Shown here: piece after piece, positions 35,579 through 44,768 of the stretch
Layout of the letters: each line of letters begins with the position of its first letter
Numbering within the stretch: position 1 is the stretch's first letter
Assembly (NCBI RefSeq): GCF_012524075.1
Contig: NZ_JAAZUI010000020.1
Span: 1-64,000, forward strand
DNA from: Lutibacter sp. B1
Lineage (GTDB): Bacteria > Bacteroidota > Bacteroidia > Flavobacteriales > Flavobacteriaceae
Length of the DNA stretch: 64,000 nucleotides
Direction: 5' to 3'
Notes under the pieces: model-generated
Told to the model about the DNA's origin: nothing
What the model saw: only the letters and a program-made list of their open reading frames with translations
The model's database searches: none
Made by a program: the position numbers and the translations under genes

Positions 35579-36778
35579 ATGAGTAATAAACCGGCAAATA
35601 ATATCCAAGATTTACAGTATTTTGGAGAATTTGGAGGTGTAAATCCTTCAATATCAGATTCAGCTACCTATACATTTTTACATGCCAAAACAATGCTTGA
35701 TACTTTTGAAGGTCATGCAGAAGGCTGTTATTTGTATTCGCGACATTCAAGTCCAAGTAATTTATATTTGAGTGAAGCTTTGGCAGCTATGGAATTTACT
35801 GAAACTGCAAATGTAGCAGCATCAGGTATGGGAGCAATAACATCAGTTATATTACAAGTATGTGGAGTTGGAGATCATATTGTTTCAAGTAGAACAATTT
35901 ATGGAGGTTCTTATGCTTTTTTGAAAAATTTTGTTCCAAAATTTAATATTTCAACATCATTTGTAGATATTACATCGCTTGAAAAAATAGAAGCGGCAAT
36001 TACTTCTAATACAAAAATGATATACTGCGAGGCTATTAGCAATCCTTTATTGGAAATTGCTAATATTCCGGAATTATCTAAAATTGCTAAAAAACACAAT
36101 ATAATTTTAGTAGTAGACAACACATTTTCACCATTAATATTTTCACCTCAAAAATTAGGAGCCGATATTACAATTCACAGTTTAACCAAATTTATAAATG
36201 GAACAAATGATACTGTTGGAGGTGTAGTTTGTGGTACACAAGAATTTATTGATAGTTTACGAAATGTAAATAATGGAGCGGCTATGTTATTAGGTCCGGT
36301 AATGGATAGTTTAAGAGCAGCAAGTATCTTAAAAAATCTGAGAACACTTCATATTAGAATGAAAAAGCATAGTGAAAATACAATGTATTTAGCAGAACGC
36401 TTTGAACAAGATGGATTAAAGGTTGTTTATCCTGGTTTAAAAAGTCATAAAGATCATAATCTTTTTAAAACAATGTACAATGAAGAATATGGTTTTGGAG
36501 GCATGATGACAATTAATGTTAGAAATTTAGCTAAAGCTAATGAGCTGATGGAGTTAATGCAGCATGATAATTTAGGTTATTTGGCTGTAAGTTTAGGTTT
36601 TTATAAAACCTTATTTAGTGCACCGGGTACAAGTACCTCTTCTGAAATTCCTGAAGAAGAACAAATTGAAATGGGTCTTTCAGACGGAATTGTTCGCTTT
36701 TCGATAGGTTTAGATAATGATATTGAACGAACTTATAGAGCAATGCGAAAGTGTATGAAACAAGTTGGAATAATTTAA
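35579..36778 (+). CDS. Cys/Met-metabolism PLP enzyme, methionine gamma-lyase-like
   Basis: 399-aa PLP enzyme of the trans-sulfuration family. YLYSRHSSPSNLYLSEALAAME at the N-terminus, ASGMGAITSV for phosphate binding, the Tyr in TIYGG (residue 108), VVDNTFSPL with the PLP Asp, and Schiff-base Lys204 in HSLTKFINGT. The Cys that marks classical methionine gamma-lyases (Cys116 of the P. putida enzyme, in TLYGC) is Gly110 here, so substrate and reaction are uncertain: gamma-lyase, cystathionine gamma-synthase/lyase or a related activity. The divergent Lrp regulator and the downstream NhaC/MetT-like transporter suggest sulfur amino-acid use. Confidence 0.82.
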   Translation: MSNKPANNIQDLQYFGEFGGVNPSISDSATYTFLHAKTMLDTFEGHAEGCYLYSRHSSPSNLYLSEALAAMEFTETANVAASGMGAITSVILQVCGVGDHIVSSRTIYGGSYAFLKNFVPKFNISTSFVDITSLEKIEAAITSNTKMIYCEAISNPLLEIANIPELSKIAKKHNIILVVDNTFSPLIFSPQKLGADITIHSLTKFINGTNDTVGGVVCGTQEFIDSLRNVNNGAAMLLGPVMDSLRAASILKNLRTLHIRMKKHSENTMYLAERFEQDGLKVVYPGLKSHKDHNLFKTMYNEEYGFGGMMTINVRNLAKANELMELMQHDNLGYLAVSLGFYKTLFSAPGTSTSSEIPEEEQIEMGLSDGIVRFSIGLDNDIERTYRAMRKCMKQVGII

Positions 36779-36798
36779 TTTTATGTTCGATTGATAAC

Positions 36799-36832
36799 GA
36801 AAAGCCCCACTCAATATTGAGTGGGGCTTTTC
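36799..36832. terminator. strong hairpin terminator
   Basis: Stem GAAAAGCCCCACTCAA / TTGAGTGGGGCTTTTC separated by two bases, with flanking A/T. GC-rich core and near-perfect symmetry. It ends the lyase transcript 21 bases after the stop. Confidence 0.9.
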
Positions 36833-36888
36833 ATTTGCATAAGCCTTCAATTTTACGTATCATTACAGCTTTAAAAAAAAGTAATAAA

Positions 36889-38379
36889 ATGCAAGAAAAC
36901 AACAATTTAACCGAAGTAGAAATTGATGATGAGATTATAATTGAAAATAAAGAGTTAAGCCTATGGGAATCTTTAATTCCGGTAATTATTTTGATGGCTA
37001 TGCTTTCGTATAATATATTTTTTGCCGGGGGTGAATTGTTAGGTGAATACTCTAATCAGTACATTTTGTTAATGGGAGGTTTGGTTTCGGCTATAGTTGG
37101 TTTTTTTAATAAAGTAACTCTAAAAACAATGTTTGTTGAAGTTGTAGAAAACTTAAAAAGTGTTTTGGTTCCTATAATGATATTGTTTTTAGTAGGTGCG
37201 CTAGCAGGTACTTGGTTAGTTAGCGGTGTTATACCTGCAATGGTTTATTACGGACTTAAAGTGTTAAGTGCATCTATATTTTTACCGGCTTCGGTCGTTA
37301 TTGCAGCAATTATATCAGTAGCAACAGGTAGCTCTTGGACAACATCAGCTACAGTTGGTATCGCTTTGGTTGGTATAGGTACTGCTTTAGGTATACCAAC
37401 CGGAATGATTGCAGGTGCTGTTATATCAGGTGCTTATTTTGGAGATAAAATGTCTCCTTTGAGTGATACAACAAATTTAGCGCCTGCAATGGCAGGAACC
37501 GATTTGTTTACACATATACGATATATGACTATTACAACAGTTCCAACAATACTGATAACAATAATTATTTTTAGTATTTTAAGCACAACTATTGATACAA
37601 GCGGAAATGCAGATGTTAGTGGTTTATTAACAACTATTGAAAAAACTTTTAATATAACACCCTATTTATTTGTAGTGCCATTGGTAGTAATTGCTTTAAT
37701 TTTATTTAAAACAAAACCCCTAATTGCTTTGGGTATTGGTGTAATTTTAGCTGCGGTTTTCGCATTTATTTTTCAGCCGGAAATATTAAGCACTCTTTCT
37801 TCTTCAAATTTAAAATCTATTATCAATGCTATTTTTGTTGATACTGAAATTGCTACTGATAATGAAAAGTTGAATGAATTGTTTAGTGCTGGAGGAATGA
37901 AAGGAATGCTTTGGACTATATTTTTAATTATTTGTGCAATGGTTTTTGGAGGAATAATGGATGGTATTGGAGCATTGGCGAGGATAACCAGTGCATTATT
38001 AAAAATAGCTACATCTGTTTTTGGTTTATTTTTTAGTACAGTTATGAGTTGTATAGGACTAAATGCTATAGCTTCAGATCAATATTTAGCCATTGTAATT
38101 CCGGGGAAAATGTTTAAAAAGGCTTTTGAAGATAGAGAATTAGCTCCCGAAAATTTGAGTAGAACTTTAGAAGATTCAGGCACCGTTACTTCTGTATTAG
38201 TACCATGGAATACTTGTGGAGCTTATCAATCAGGCGTTTTAGGAGTTGGAGTAGGAGAATATTTTATCTATGCAATATTCAATTGGTTAAGTCCAATAAT
38301 GACTTTAATTTTTGCAGGATTTGGCATTAAAATTAAAAAATTGATTTCAGAAAAAGAACCTGTTATTTCAGCAGAATAA
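36889..38379 (+). CDS. NhaC-family antiporter, possible methionine transporter
   Basis: About 496 aa with 11-12 membrane spans and the NhaC/YqkI-type pattern: SLWESLIPVIILMAML, GSSWTTSATVGIALVGIGTALG, AGAVISGAYFGDKMSPLSDTTNLAPAMAGTDLFTHIRYM (the conserved GDKxSPLSDTTNLA block) and VPWNTCGAYQSGVLGV. The family is annotated as Na+/H+ antiporters, but a subgroup (MetT) was predicted to carry methionine. The neighbouring lyase makes that possible; it is inference. I chose ATG 36889, since the longer frame from 36751 would read through the preceding terminator. Confidence 0.87.
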   Translation: MQENNNLTEVEIDDEIIIENKELSLWESLIPVIILMAMLSYNIFFAGGELLGEYSNQYILLMGGLVSAIVGFFNKVTLKTMFVEVVENLKSVLVPIMILFLVGALAGTWLVSGVIPAMVYYGLKVLSASIFLPASVVIAAIISVATGSSWTTSATVGIALVGIGTALGIPTGMIAGAVISGAYFGDKMSPLSDTTNLAPAMAGTDLFTHIRYMTITTVPTILITIIIFSILSTTIDTSGNADVSGLLTTIEKTFNITPYLFVVPLVVIALILFKTKPLIALGIGVILAAVFAFIFQPEILSTLSSSNLKSIINAIFVDTEIATDNEKLNELFSAGGMKGMLWTIFLIICAMVFGGIMDGIGALARITSALLKIATSVFGLFFSTVMSCIGLNAIASDQYLAIVIPGKMFKKAFEDRELAPENLSRTLEDSGTVTSVLVPWNTCGAYQSGVLGVGVGEYFIYAIFNWLSPIMTLIFAGFGIKIKKLISEKEPVISAE

Positions 38380-38443
38380 TATGATAAAATATATAGTAAG
38401 TTTATTAACTGTGTTTTAACTGTTTTAATTAATTGAACTCACT

Positions 38444-40573
38444 TTAAATAAAGAAATTCCAAACCAAACCAAAACGTACAGTTAAATCTCTGTAAGGATA
38501 ACTAGGTGCAGAATAATAGTTCCTACCTGTAAAACTTGCACTAAAGTTTTCAACTTTTAAAAATAAACGAGTTCTACGTACCTGAGCATTTACAAAAAAG
38601 TCAAGTATTGGATAATTGCCAATTTTGGTATCGTTTTGTATAACAAATTCACTTATTAAAGGGTTATAAGCATTTGATCTGTATTCTGTAAAATATTTTA
38701 ATGTTACACCGGTTTGTAAATACATAGGTTTTCCTTTAAATACATGGTTAGAATAGTATAAAGTATTTTGGGTAACTAATTCCGGAACCCTAAAAAACGA
38801 TTCTCCTTTCACTACGTTTTGATACATTATGGTATTATCTAATGTAAATCGGCCATAAGTGAAGGATTTACTCGCTTTAATTTTGATGTAATTAAGTGTT
38901 TCTGATGCTTGCGTAGGTCTAGACTCATCATTAAAATAAGTATAGTCTTTTATTAAGTTGTAAGATGCTTTTATTTTTCCCCATTTATTAGAGTCAAATT
39001 CAAAACCTATTGAAGTAATTTTTTCATTGTTAAAATGCGTGTACCAATTATAATTTTTATAACTACTTTGATATAAACGTTTATTAAATTCAGGTGATTT
39101 TGATGTGAATTCAGCTAAACCTTTAAAACTAAAAATACTATCTTTTTTAAACCCGGCTGCAGCTTTTATGGAGCTTCCGGTTAAATCTCCCGATATGATT
39201 GATGAGGCATCGGCTTCTAAAAAAATATTATCATAAATAGTTTTCCATTCAGCACCAAAAGCTAAAGCATTTCCATCTAGTTTGTTTGGAATGGTTTCAG
39301 TCTCATAAAATAATATGCTGTTATAGTGATAATTATAATTATAGTAATTTATTTTTGCTTTAAGCATTCCTGTATAGGCAGAATTTAATTGTGCATATAC
39401 TTCGTTGTTAGTTTGCTGGAACGAAGTATTGTCAGAAATTCTACTTTCAACAACATCTCCAAAAATACTGGTAGCACTAGTTTGTTTGTATCTGTAATAT
39501 TTAGATTCATACATAAATGAATGACCCACTTTTATATCAAACTCTTTGTTTTTGGTGTATTTTATAAATTGGCTTGAATCAATATTTATACTTGAAGCAA
39601 GTTGAGAAATAGAATCAATTTTTTCTAGTTTTTTAACGGCCAGTGAATCTATTTTTAAAGCTAAAGTGTCTTTTTTTAAAGTATTAACCAGTTTAATAAG
39701 GGCATCGTATTTTTTAAAATTCTTTTCAATAACGGTATTGTGTTCTTCAATTTTTGTTTTGTTTGAAAATATCATAAAATTATGATCTAAAAAATAGCGT
39801 TTTCCTTCATACATATTATCGGCATTGGTAAAGTTAACCTCTAAACGCCCTCTGTCTCTAAAATTTGAGTCATTATTTTCAAATAATAGAATTGAATAAT
39901 CGGTTAAACCACCATTTTCTTCATTAAAAAAGTCGAAAGAAGAAAAATGACCTCTTAAATAATATCTTTTATTTTTAGTATGATAGTTGAAAGTAGTTCT
40001 AAAATTTCCATGACTTGCTAAAGCATGTCGATATTTTCCTAAAGATCGTAAACCTTTATAGGCAAAAGAAAAATTGAATTGCCTGGAGGTATTCATTGTA
40101 ATAAAAGCATCTAAAACCTGCCCTTGTTCCAGCCCGGTTCTGTACATAAGTTCCGAAGTTGGTGTGGGCACATAGTAATAATAAATATCTTCAACTTTTT
40201 TATAATTGTATTGTTTTGCTGTAAAACCCATATCGGGTATAACAGAATTGTTTTCAAAAGAATATCCTAATTTATTAAATGTTTGTCCTTGATTATGAAA
40301 AGGAAGCAATTCAAAATTGTCTTTTCTAATATAGTTATGTATAAAATCTTTTTTTAAGGTAAGAGTTGTATCAACAAAAGTAGTATCGTTTTTTAAAGAA
40401 ATTATTTTGTAATCTTTATAACTGGTTTTACCATCAAGTTTTACTTTTACTTCATCATTAAAAGAAGTACTATCACTTTTAAAAACACCATTGTTTCTGT
40501 CTGGTCTAATAATTTGAGCTCCCACACTTAAAAAACAAAACCCAAAAAATAATGCTAAAGATATTTTTCTCAT
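38444..40573 (-). CDS. large putative outer-membrane porin
   Basis: 709-aa protein of the putative porin family (Porin_10-like) of Bacteroidota. Signal peptide MRKISLALFFGFCFLSVGAQ. The N-terminal part is soluble-like (residues 20-130), and from about 150 on alternating aromatic strands form a beta-barrel: MNTSRQFNFSFAYKGLRSLGKYRH, YRTGLEQGQ and so on. The last residues (LTVRFGLVWNFFI) are a typical barrel-end strand with terminal aromatics. The substrate is unknown. A -7 box lies just upstream. It converges on the NhaC-type gene with a 64-base gap and no clear terminator. Confidence 0.83.
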   Translation of the reverse strand: MRKISLALFFGFCFLSVGAQIIRPDRNNGVFKSDSTSFNDEVKVKLDGKTSYKDYKIISLKNDTTFVDTTLTLKKDFIHNYIRKDNFELLPFHNQGQTFNKLGYSFENNSVIPDMGFTAKQYNYKKVEDIYYYYVPTPTSELMYRTGLEQGQVLDAFITMNTSRQFNFSFAYKGLRSLGKYRHALASHGNFRTTFNYHTKNKRYYLRGHFSSFDFFNEENGGLTDYSILLFENNDSNFRDRGRLEVNFTNADNMYEGKRYFLDHNFMIFSNKTKIEEHNTVIEKNFKKYDALIKLVNTLKKDTLALKIDSLAVKKLEKIDSISQLASSINIDSSQFIKYTKNKEFDIKVGHSFMYESKYYRYKQTSATSIFGDVVESRISDNTSFQQTNNEVYAQLNSAYTGMLKAKINYYNYNYHYNSILFYETETIPNKLDGNALAFGAEWKTIYDNIFLEADASSIISGDLTGSSIKAAAGFKKDSIFSFKGLAEFTSKSPEFNKRLYQSSYKNYNWYTHFNNEKITSIGFEFDSNKWGKIKASYNLIKDYTYFNDESRPTQASETLNYIKIKASKSFTYGRFTLDNTIMYQNVVKGESFFRVPELVTQNTLYYSNHVFKGKPMYLQTGVTLKYFTEYRSNAYNPLISEFVIQNDTKIGNYPILDFFVNAQVRRTRLFLKVENFSASFTGRNYYSAPSYPYRDLTVRFGLVWNFFI

Positions 40574-40589
40574 AAACTACTTAAAGTGG

Positions 40590-40597
40590 CAAAGGTA
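40590..40597 (-). promoter_or_regulatory. -7 box for porin gene
   Basis: TACCTTTG on the minus strand fits TAnnTTTG, 16 bases before the ATG at 40573. Confidence 0.5.
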
Positions 40598-40690
40598 AAA
40601 TATTTGAACGAAATGTACCTTAATATATTTTATAGAGTTGTATAAGAATAATTTACAAATAGTATGCATAGCTTGTTTGGTAATTAATGC

Positions 40691-40698
40691 TAATTTTG
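40691..40698 (+). promoter_or_regulatory. -7 box for rnhB
   Basis: TAATTTTG fits TAnnTTTG and ends 17 bases before the rnhB ATG. Confidence 0.5.
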
Positions 40699-40715
40699 TA
40701 TTTCTTAAATAAACT

Positions 40716-41318
40716 ATGGGATTAAAACATTATTTTTTGAATAATGCTGTTGAAGCAGGTACAGATGAAGCCGGCAGAGGATGTTTGGCAGGTCCGGTAG
40801 TTGCCGCAGCAGTTATTTTACCAAATGATTTTGAACATCCGCTTTTAAATGATTCGAAGCAATTAACCGAAAAGCAACGAGAACAATTGCGTCCTTTTAT
40901 TGAAAAAAATGCCTTGGCGTACGGAGTTTCATTTATTTTTGAAGACAAGATTGATGAAATTAACATTTTACAAGCCTCTATCTTGGCAATGCATAAATCT
41001 ATCGAAAAGCTTTCAATAATTCCTGAACATATTATTGTTGATGGAAATAAATTTAAAACTTATAAAAATATTCCTCATACAACCATTGTAAAAGGTGATG
41101 CTAAATTTATGAGCATTGCTGCGGCATCGGTTTTAGCAAAAACGTATAGAGATGAGTTTATGCAAAAAATTGATATTGAGTATCCTAATTATTTCTGGAA
41201 AAAAAATAAAGGATACCCAACACAACAGCACAGAGATGCTATTCAACAATTTGGAATAACCAAATATCATAGAAAATCATTTAAATTATTGCCCGAGCAA
41301 TTAAAATTAGACTTGTAA
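40716..41318 (+). CDS. rnhB: ribonuclease HII
   Basis: Removes RNA from RNA/DNA hybrids and single ribonucleotides from DNA. 200 aa. The catalytic DEDD residues sit in [21 protein letters not shown] (Asp17, Glu18), VDGNKF (Asp) and [23 protein letters not shown] (Asp of GDAK). [11 protein letters not shown] is the usual C-terminal motif. Normal length and start. Confidence 0.96.
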   Translation: MGLKHYFLNNAVEAGTDEAGRGCLAGPVVAAAVILPNDFEHPLLNDSKQLTEKQREQLRPFIEKNALAYGVSFIFEDKIDEINILQASILAMHKSIEKLSIIPEHIIVDGNKFKTYKNIPHTTIVKGDAKFMSIAAASVLAKTYRDEFMQKIDIEYPNYFWKKNKGYPTQQHRDAIQQFGITKYHRKSFKLLPEQLKLDL

Positions 41319-41344
41319 ATTACAAAAAAATAGCTTTAAAATTT

Positions 41345-41352
41345 TACATTTG
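41345..41352 (+). promoter_or_regulatory. -7 box for nucleoid-associated protein gene
   Basis: TACATTTG fits TAnnTTTG and ends 21 bases before the ATG at 41374. Confidence 0.5.
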
Positions 41353-41373
41353 CGTTCCTTTAAAATTTAGAAA

Positions 41374-42423
41374 ATGATTAAAAGAACACGAGCAACAATT
41401 TCAAAATTCATTATTCACAAAGTAGGCAATAAATTTAACAGTGCCACCAATATTTTTTCTGAAGATGTTATAACTTTTGATGAAGAAAGTTACGAGTTAA
41501 TGAAACCTTTTTTATTGAAATCTTTTGGAAATATTGCCGAAAGTTATCGTTTCAATCATCATGCAAATATTGAATTGAATGAAATAAATAGTTATGCATC
41601 TCAAATTTTTAATGATGAAACTTCTTTTATTGAGGTGTCTAAACACATTGTAAATCATTTATTTGAACAATCTAATTCTGCTCAAATTAAAACTGGCGAT
41701 GTAATTATTGCACTTTTTGAAGATATTGAGTTTAAAGATATTGTTACTCAGGCTGTTGGAATTTTTAAAATTGAAAATAAGGTTGATTTTTTTCAAACTT
41801 ATATGGAAAATGAGAGTTTAGATGTGTTTGTGCAAAAAGGAATTAGTACTAAAAAATTGGATAAGGGTTGTTTAATAATTAATTATTCTGATGCTGAAGG
41901 AAGAGTTATTTTAAGTGTAGATAATAATAATTACGATGCACAATATTGGATTAAGAATTTTTTAAATGTAAAGTATGCTGATGATAACAATCAACATACC
42001 CAAAATTATTTGGAAATGTGTAAAGATTTTTCTGAAGAAGTAATTAAAGAAGATTTTGGAATACAAGAAAAAAGTAAGTTTTTGGCAAAAACAGTCGATT
42101 TTTTTAAAGAAAACGAAACTGTAAATATTCAAGATTTTAAAGAAGAAATTTTTGAAGAAGACAACCAAAAAATACTGTTTGACGATTATAAAAAGCAGTT
42201 TGAAACACTAAATGATGTTTTGGTTAGAAATCAGTTTGCTGTTTCTGATATCGTTCTAAAAAAACAAAAGCAAAAAATTAAAACAGAGATTAAATTAGAT
42301 ACAAATATTCAAATTAAACTGGATATTGATGCACCCGATGCAGCAAGCGAATATTTAGAAAAAGGTTTTGATGACGATAAAAAAATGAAATACTATAAAG
42401 TGTATTATAATGAAGAAAACTAG
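41374..42423 (+). CDS. nucleoid-associated protein (NdpA/YejK family)
   Basis: 349 aa, matching the NA37 family of nucleoid-associated proteins: ISKFIIHKVGNKFNSATNIFSEDVITF at the N-terminus, SSQLFEQSNSAQIKTGDVIIALFEDIEF-like core, KGCLIINYSDAEGRVILSVDNNNYDAQYWIKNFLNV in the middle and a variable Lys-rich C-terminus. E. coli YejK binds double-stranded DNA and topoisomerase IV, but the function here is unknown. Convergent with trmO, with stop codons about 1 base apart. Confidence 0.85.
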   Translation: MIKRTRATISKFIIHKVGNKFNSATNIFSEDVITFDEESYELMKPFLLKSFGNIAESYRFNHHANIELNEINSYASQIFNDETSFIEVSKHIVNHLFEQSNSAQIKTGDVIIALFEDIEFKDIVTQAVGIFKIENKVDFFQTYMENESLDVFVQKGISTKKLDKGCLIINYSDAEGRVILSVDNNNYDAQYWIKNFLNVKYADDNNQHTQNYLEMCKDFSEEVIKEDFGIQEKSKFLAKTVDFFKENETVNIQDFKEEIFEEDNQKILFDDYKKQFETLNDVLVRNQFAVSDIVLKKQKQKIKTEIKLDTNIQIKLDIDAPDAASEYLEKGFDDDKKMKYYKVYYNEEN

Positions 42424-42424
42424 A

Positions 42425-42904
42425 TTACTGAAACCTTTTATCAGATTTAATTTTAGTTAAGTTAATCGTTTTACCGGTTAACCAGCCAATTTTATCGGTT
42501 TCAAAATTATCAAATTGAGGCACAAATGGTTTGATATCTAAAAGAGGTGTTTTATCAAGCATATCAACACCTTCAACTTCAATCATATTTTCTTTAATAG
42601 TTAAAATTTTTACAACCGAAATTCCAATTGGATTTGGTCTTTTTGGAGCTCTTGTAGCAAAAACACCATGTTGTTCACTATCTAAAAAAGGAGTTACAAG
42701 TAAACTGTAATTAATGGATTTATGTAAGTGATAAATTAAATAGATATGAGAAAATCCGTTTAAATCTTTCAGTCCTTTTGTAAACTTCTTTTTTAATTTT
42801 ATAGTTCCTTTAATACCCGCAGCTCCTTTAGATTGTATAGGCATTTCTTCTTTCAATTTGAAAGGTGTGTAAATGGTTCCTATTGATTTAAATTTGATGG
42901 ACAT
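42425..42904 (-). CDS. trmO: tRNA (N6-threonylcarbamoyladenosine-37-N6)-methyltransferase TrmO
   Basis: TsaA/TrmO beta-barrel family, which methylates N6 of t6A37 in some tRNAs using SAM. Motifs: SIGTIYTPFKLKEEMPIQ, GFSHIYLIYHLHKS, VFATRAPKRPNPIGISVVKI (the strongly conserved APxRPNPIG block), VEGVDMLDKTPLLDIKPFVPQFD. About 159 aa from ATG 42904. The TTG at 42919 adds non-family residues. Last gene of the yqaE-lipB-trmO unit, 15 bases after the lipB stop. Confidence 0.93.
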   Translation of the reverse strand: MSIKFKSIGTIYTPFKLKEEMPIQSKGAAGIKGTIKLKKKFTKGLKDLNGFSHIYLIYHLHKSINYSLLVTPFLDSEQHGVFATRAPKRPNPIGISVVKILTIKENMIEVEGVDMLDKTPLLDIKPFVPQFDNFETDKIGWLTGKTINLTKIKSDKRFQ

Positions 42905-42919
42905 GTTAAAAGACAACAA

Positions 42920-43615
42920 TTATATTATAAATTCCACTTCAAATAATTCTTGAAAGTGCTTTAAAATTTTTTCTTTAACTTCTTCCAAAGGAATTTTTTT
43001 ATTTAATTCAGCTTCCATAGAAGTTACAGCTTTTCCTCTTATTCCACAAGGAATAATATTATCGAAATAACCCAAATTAGCATTCACATTTAGCGCAAAA
43101 CCATGCATGGTAACCCAACGGCTGGTTCTAACTCCCATAGCACAAATTTTTCGTGCAAATGGTGTTCCAACATCTAACCAAACACCTGTTTCTCCTTTAC
43201 TTCTTTCAGATGTAATATTGTATTCGGCTAAAGTTTTTATAATAACTTCTTCTAAAAAGCGTAAATATTTATGAATATCAGTAAAAAAACTCTCCAAATC
43301 AATAATAGGATACCCAACAAGTTGACCCGGACCATGGTAAGTAATATCACCGCCGCGATTAATTTTATAAAATGAAGCGCCTTTTTGGGCAAGCTGTTCT
43401 TCATTCAATAATAAATTGCTCATATCGCCACTTTTACCTAAAGTATAAACATGAGGATGCTCAACAAATAAAAAATAATTTGGTGTTTTGGTAGCAGAAT
43501 TCTTTTTTCTATTATTAATTTTTATATCAATAATACTTTGAAAAAGTTCTTCTTGATAATCCCAGGATTCTTTGTAATCTTTTAAGCCTAAATCTTTTAT
43601 TTGAACCTTTTGCAT
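42920..43615 (-). CDS. lipB: lipoyl(octanoyl) transferase
   Basis: Transfers octanoyl from acyl carrier protein to lipoyl domains, first step of lipoate assembly. 231 aa. FLFVEHPHVYTLGKSGD, YKINRGGDITYHGPGQLVGYPIIDL with the conserved RGGxxTxHGxGQ block, the catalytic Lys in ARKICAMGVR and the catalytic Cys in DNIIPCGI. Normal length. The start codon overlaps the stop of the small YqaE-like gene by one base (TAATG). Confidence 0.96.
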   Translation of the reverse strand: MQKVQIKDLGLKDYKESWDYQEELFQSIIDIKINNRKKNSATKTPNYFLFVEHPHVYTLGKSGDMSNLLLNEEQLAQKGASFYKINRGGDITYHGPGQLVGYPIIDLESFFTDIHKYLRFLEEVIIKTLAEYNITSERSKGETGVWLDVGTPFARKICAMGVRTSRWVTMHGFALNVNANLGYFDNIIPCGIRGKAVTSMEAELNKKIPLEEVKEKILKHFQELFEVEFII

Positions 43616-43773
43616 TAGTTTTTTGGGTTGTTATTTATAATTAAAGCTGCAATAACACCTGGTATCCAGCCCAAGCATGTTAAAATAAATACAATGATAA
43701 ATGAGCCACATCCTTTATCAATTACAGCTAAAGGTGGAAAAATAATACATAATAAAACTCTAAAGCAACCCAT
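43615..43773 (-). CDS. YqaE/Pmp3-family small membrane protein
   Basis: A 52-aa protein, too short for many gene finders: MGCFRVLLCIIFPPLAVIDKG, then GCGSFIIVFILTCLGWIPGVIAAL and a short polar tail ending NNPKN. Two membrane spans joined by a Gly-Cys turn with PPLAV and W(I/L)PG(V/I)IHA-like motifs are the mark of the Pmp3/YqaE proteolipid family. These are stress-related small proteins of the cytoplasmic membrane that affect ion leak in yeast; the bacterial role is unclear. The stop overlaps the lipB ATG by one base, so translation is coupled. Confidence 0.88.
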   Translation of the reverse strand: MGCFRVLLCIIFPPLAVIDKGCGSFIIVFILTCLGWIPGVIAALIINNNPKN

Positions 43774-43851
43774 TTGGTATTTTTTTCAAAGGTCTTAAAA
43801 ATAATTTTATGATACAACGTTAATACTATGAGTAAAATTATAATTAAAATG

Positions 43852-43859
43852 TATTTTTG
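43852..43859 (+). promoter_or_regulatory. -7 box for gldA
   Basis: TATTTTTG fits TAnnTTTG and ends 15 bases before the gldA ATG. Confidence 0.5.
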
Positions 43860-43874
43860 TTAAAACTCTATTGA

Positions 43875-44768
43875 ATGTCTGTTAAAGTAAAAAATATAAC
43901 CAAACTCTACGGTAATCAAAAAGCATTGGAGAATGTTAGCTTTTCAATTGAAAAGGGAGAAATTGTAGGCTTTTTAGGTCCAAACGGAGCCGGAAAATCA
44001 ACAATGATGAAAATTATAACAGGTTATATTGATACTTTTGAAGGTGAAGTTAAAATAAACGATTTAGATATTAGCAAACAAAAAATAAATGTTCAAAAAG
44101 AAATAGGTTATTTGCCGGAGCATAATCCTTTGTATTTGGATATGTTTGTTAAAGAATATTTACAGTTTTGTGCTTCGATTTATAAAATGCCAAAAAATGA
44201 AGTTGAACATATAATTGAAAAAGTTGGGTTAACACCAGAAGCACATAAAAAAATAAACCAGCTTTCTAAAGGTTACAGGCAAAGAGTTGGTATAGCTGCG
44301 GCAATTTTACACAATCCGGAAGTATTGATTTTAGATGAACCAACTACAGGTTTAGACCCAAATCAGTTGGTAGAAATTAGAAATTTAATTAAAGAATTGG
44401 GTAAAGATAAAACCGTATTATTCTCAACGCACATTATGCAAGAAGTTGAAGCAGTTTGTAATAGAGTTATTTTGATAAATAAAGGATGTATTGTTGCTGA
44501 TTTAAGGTTGAAAGAATTAAAAGAAGGTCAGGAGCAATTAATTGAAGTTGAATTTGATTTTAGGGTTGAAAAACGATTTATTGAAGAAATACCAAACTTA
44601 CTTGAAGCCGAAAACACCTTTGATACAACTTGGGAACTAACCTTTGATACAACTAAAGACATGAGATCTGTAGTTTTTGATTTTGCCCACGATAACGGCT
44701 TGAAAATTCTAAAACTCAATACAAAAAATAAGAACTTGGAAACGTTATTTAAAGAACTTACTCTTTAA
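43875..44768 (+). CDS. gldA: gliding-motility-type ABC transporter ATPase GldA
   Basis: ABC ATPase of 297 aa closely matching Flavobacterium GldA: Walker A GPNGAGKST near residue 38, Q-loop IGYLPEHNPLYLDM, signature LSKGYRQRVGIAAA, Walker B VLILDEPTTGLDP and the H-loop STHIM. A C-terminal extension of about 80 residues is family-specific. In F. johnsoniae GldA pairs with GldF and GldG, which are not encoded nearby, so they must be elsewhere or absent. Single gene; its last 11 bases overlap the convergent DUF2807 gene. Confidence 0.88.
   Translation: MSVKVKNITKLYGNQKALENVSFSIEKGEIVGFLGPNGAGKSTMMKIITGYIDTFEGEVKINDLDISKQKINVQKEIGYLPEHNPLYLDMFVKEYLQFCASIYKMPKNEVEHIIEKVGLTPEAHKKINQLSKGYRQRVGIAAAILHNPEVLILDEPTTGLDPNQLVEIRNLIKELGKDKTVLFSTHIMQEVEAVCNRVILINKGCIVADLRLKELKEGQEQLIEVEFDFRVEKRFIEEIPNLLEAENTFDTTWELTFDTTKDMRSVVFDFAHDNGLKILKLNTKNKNLETLFKELTL

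Noticed and set aside
36833-36888. SAM riboswitch before the NhaC/MetT-like gene
   Set aside because: Only 56 bases lie between the preceding terminator and the ATG, too short for a SAM-I type element, and no matching stems are visible.
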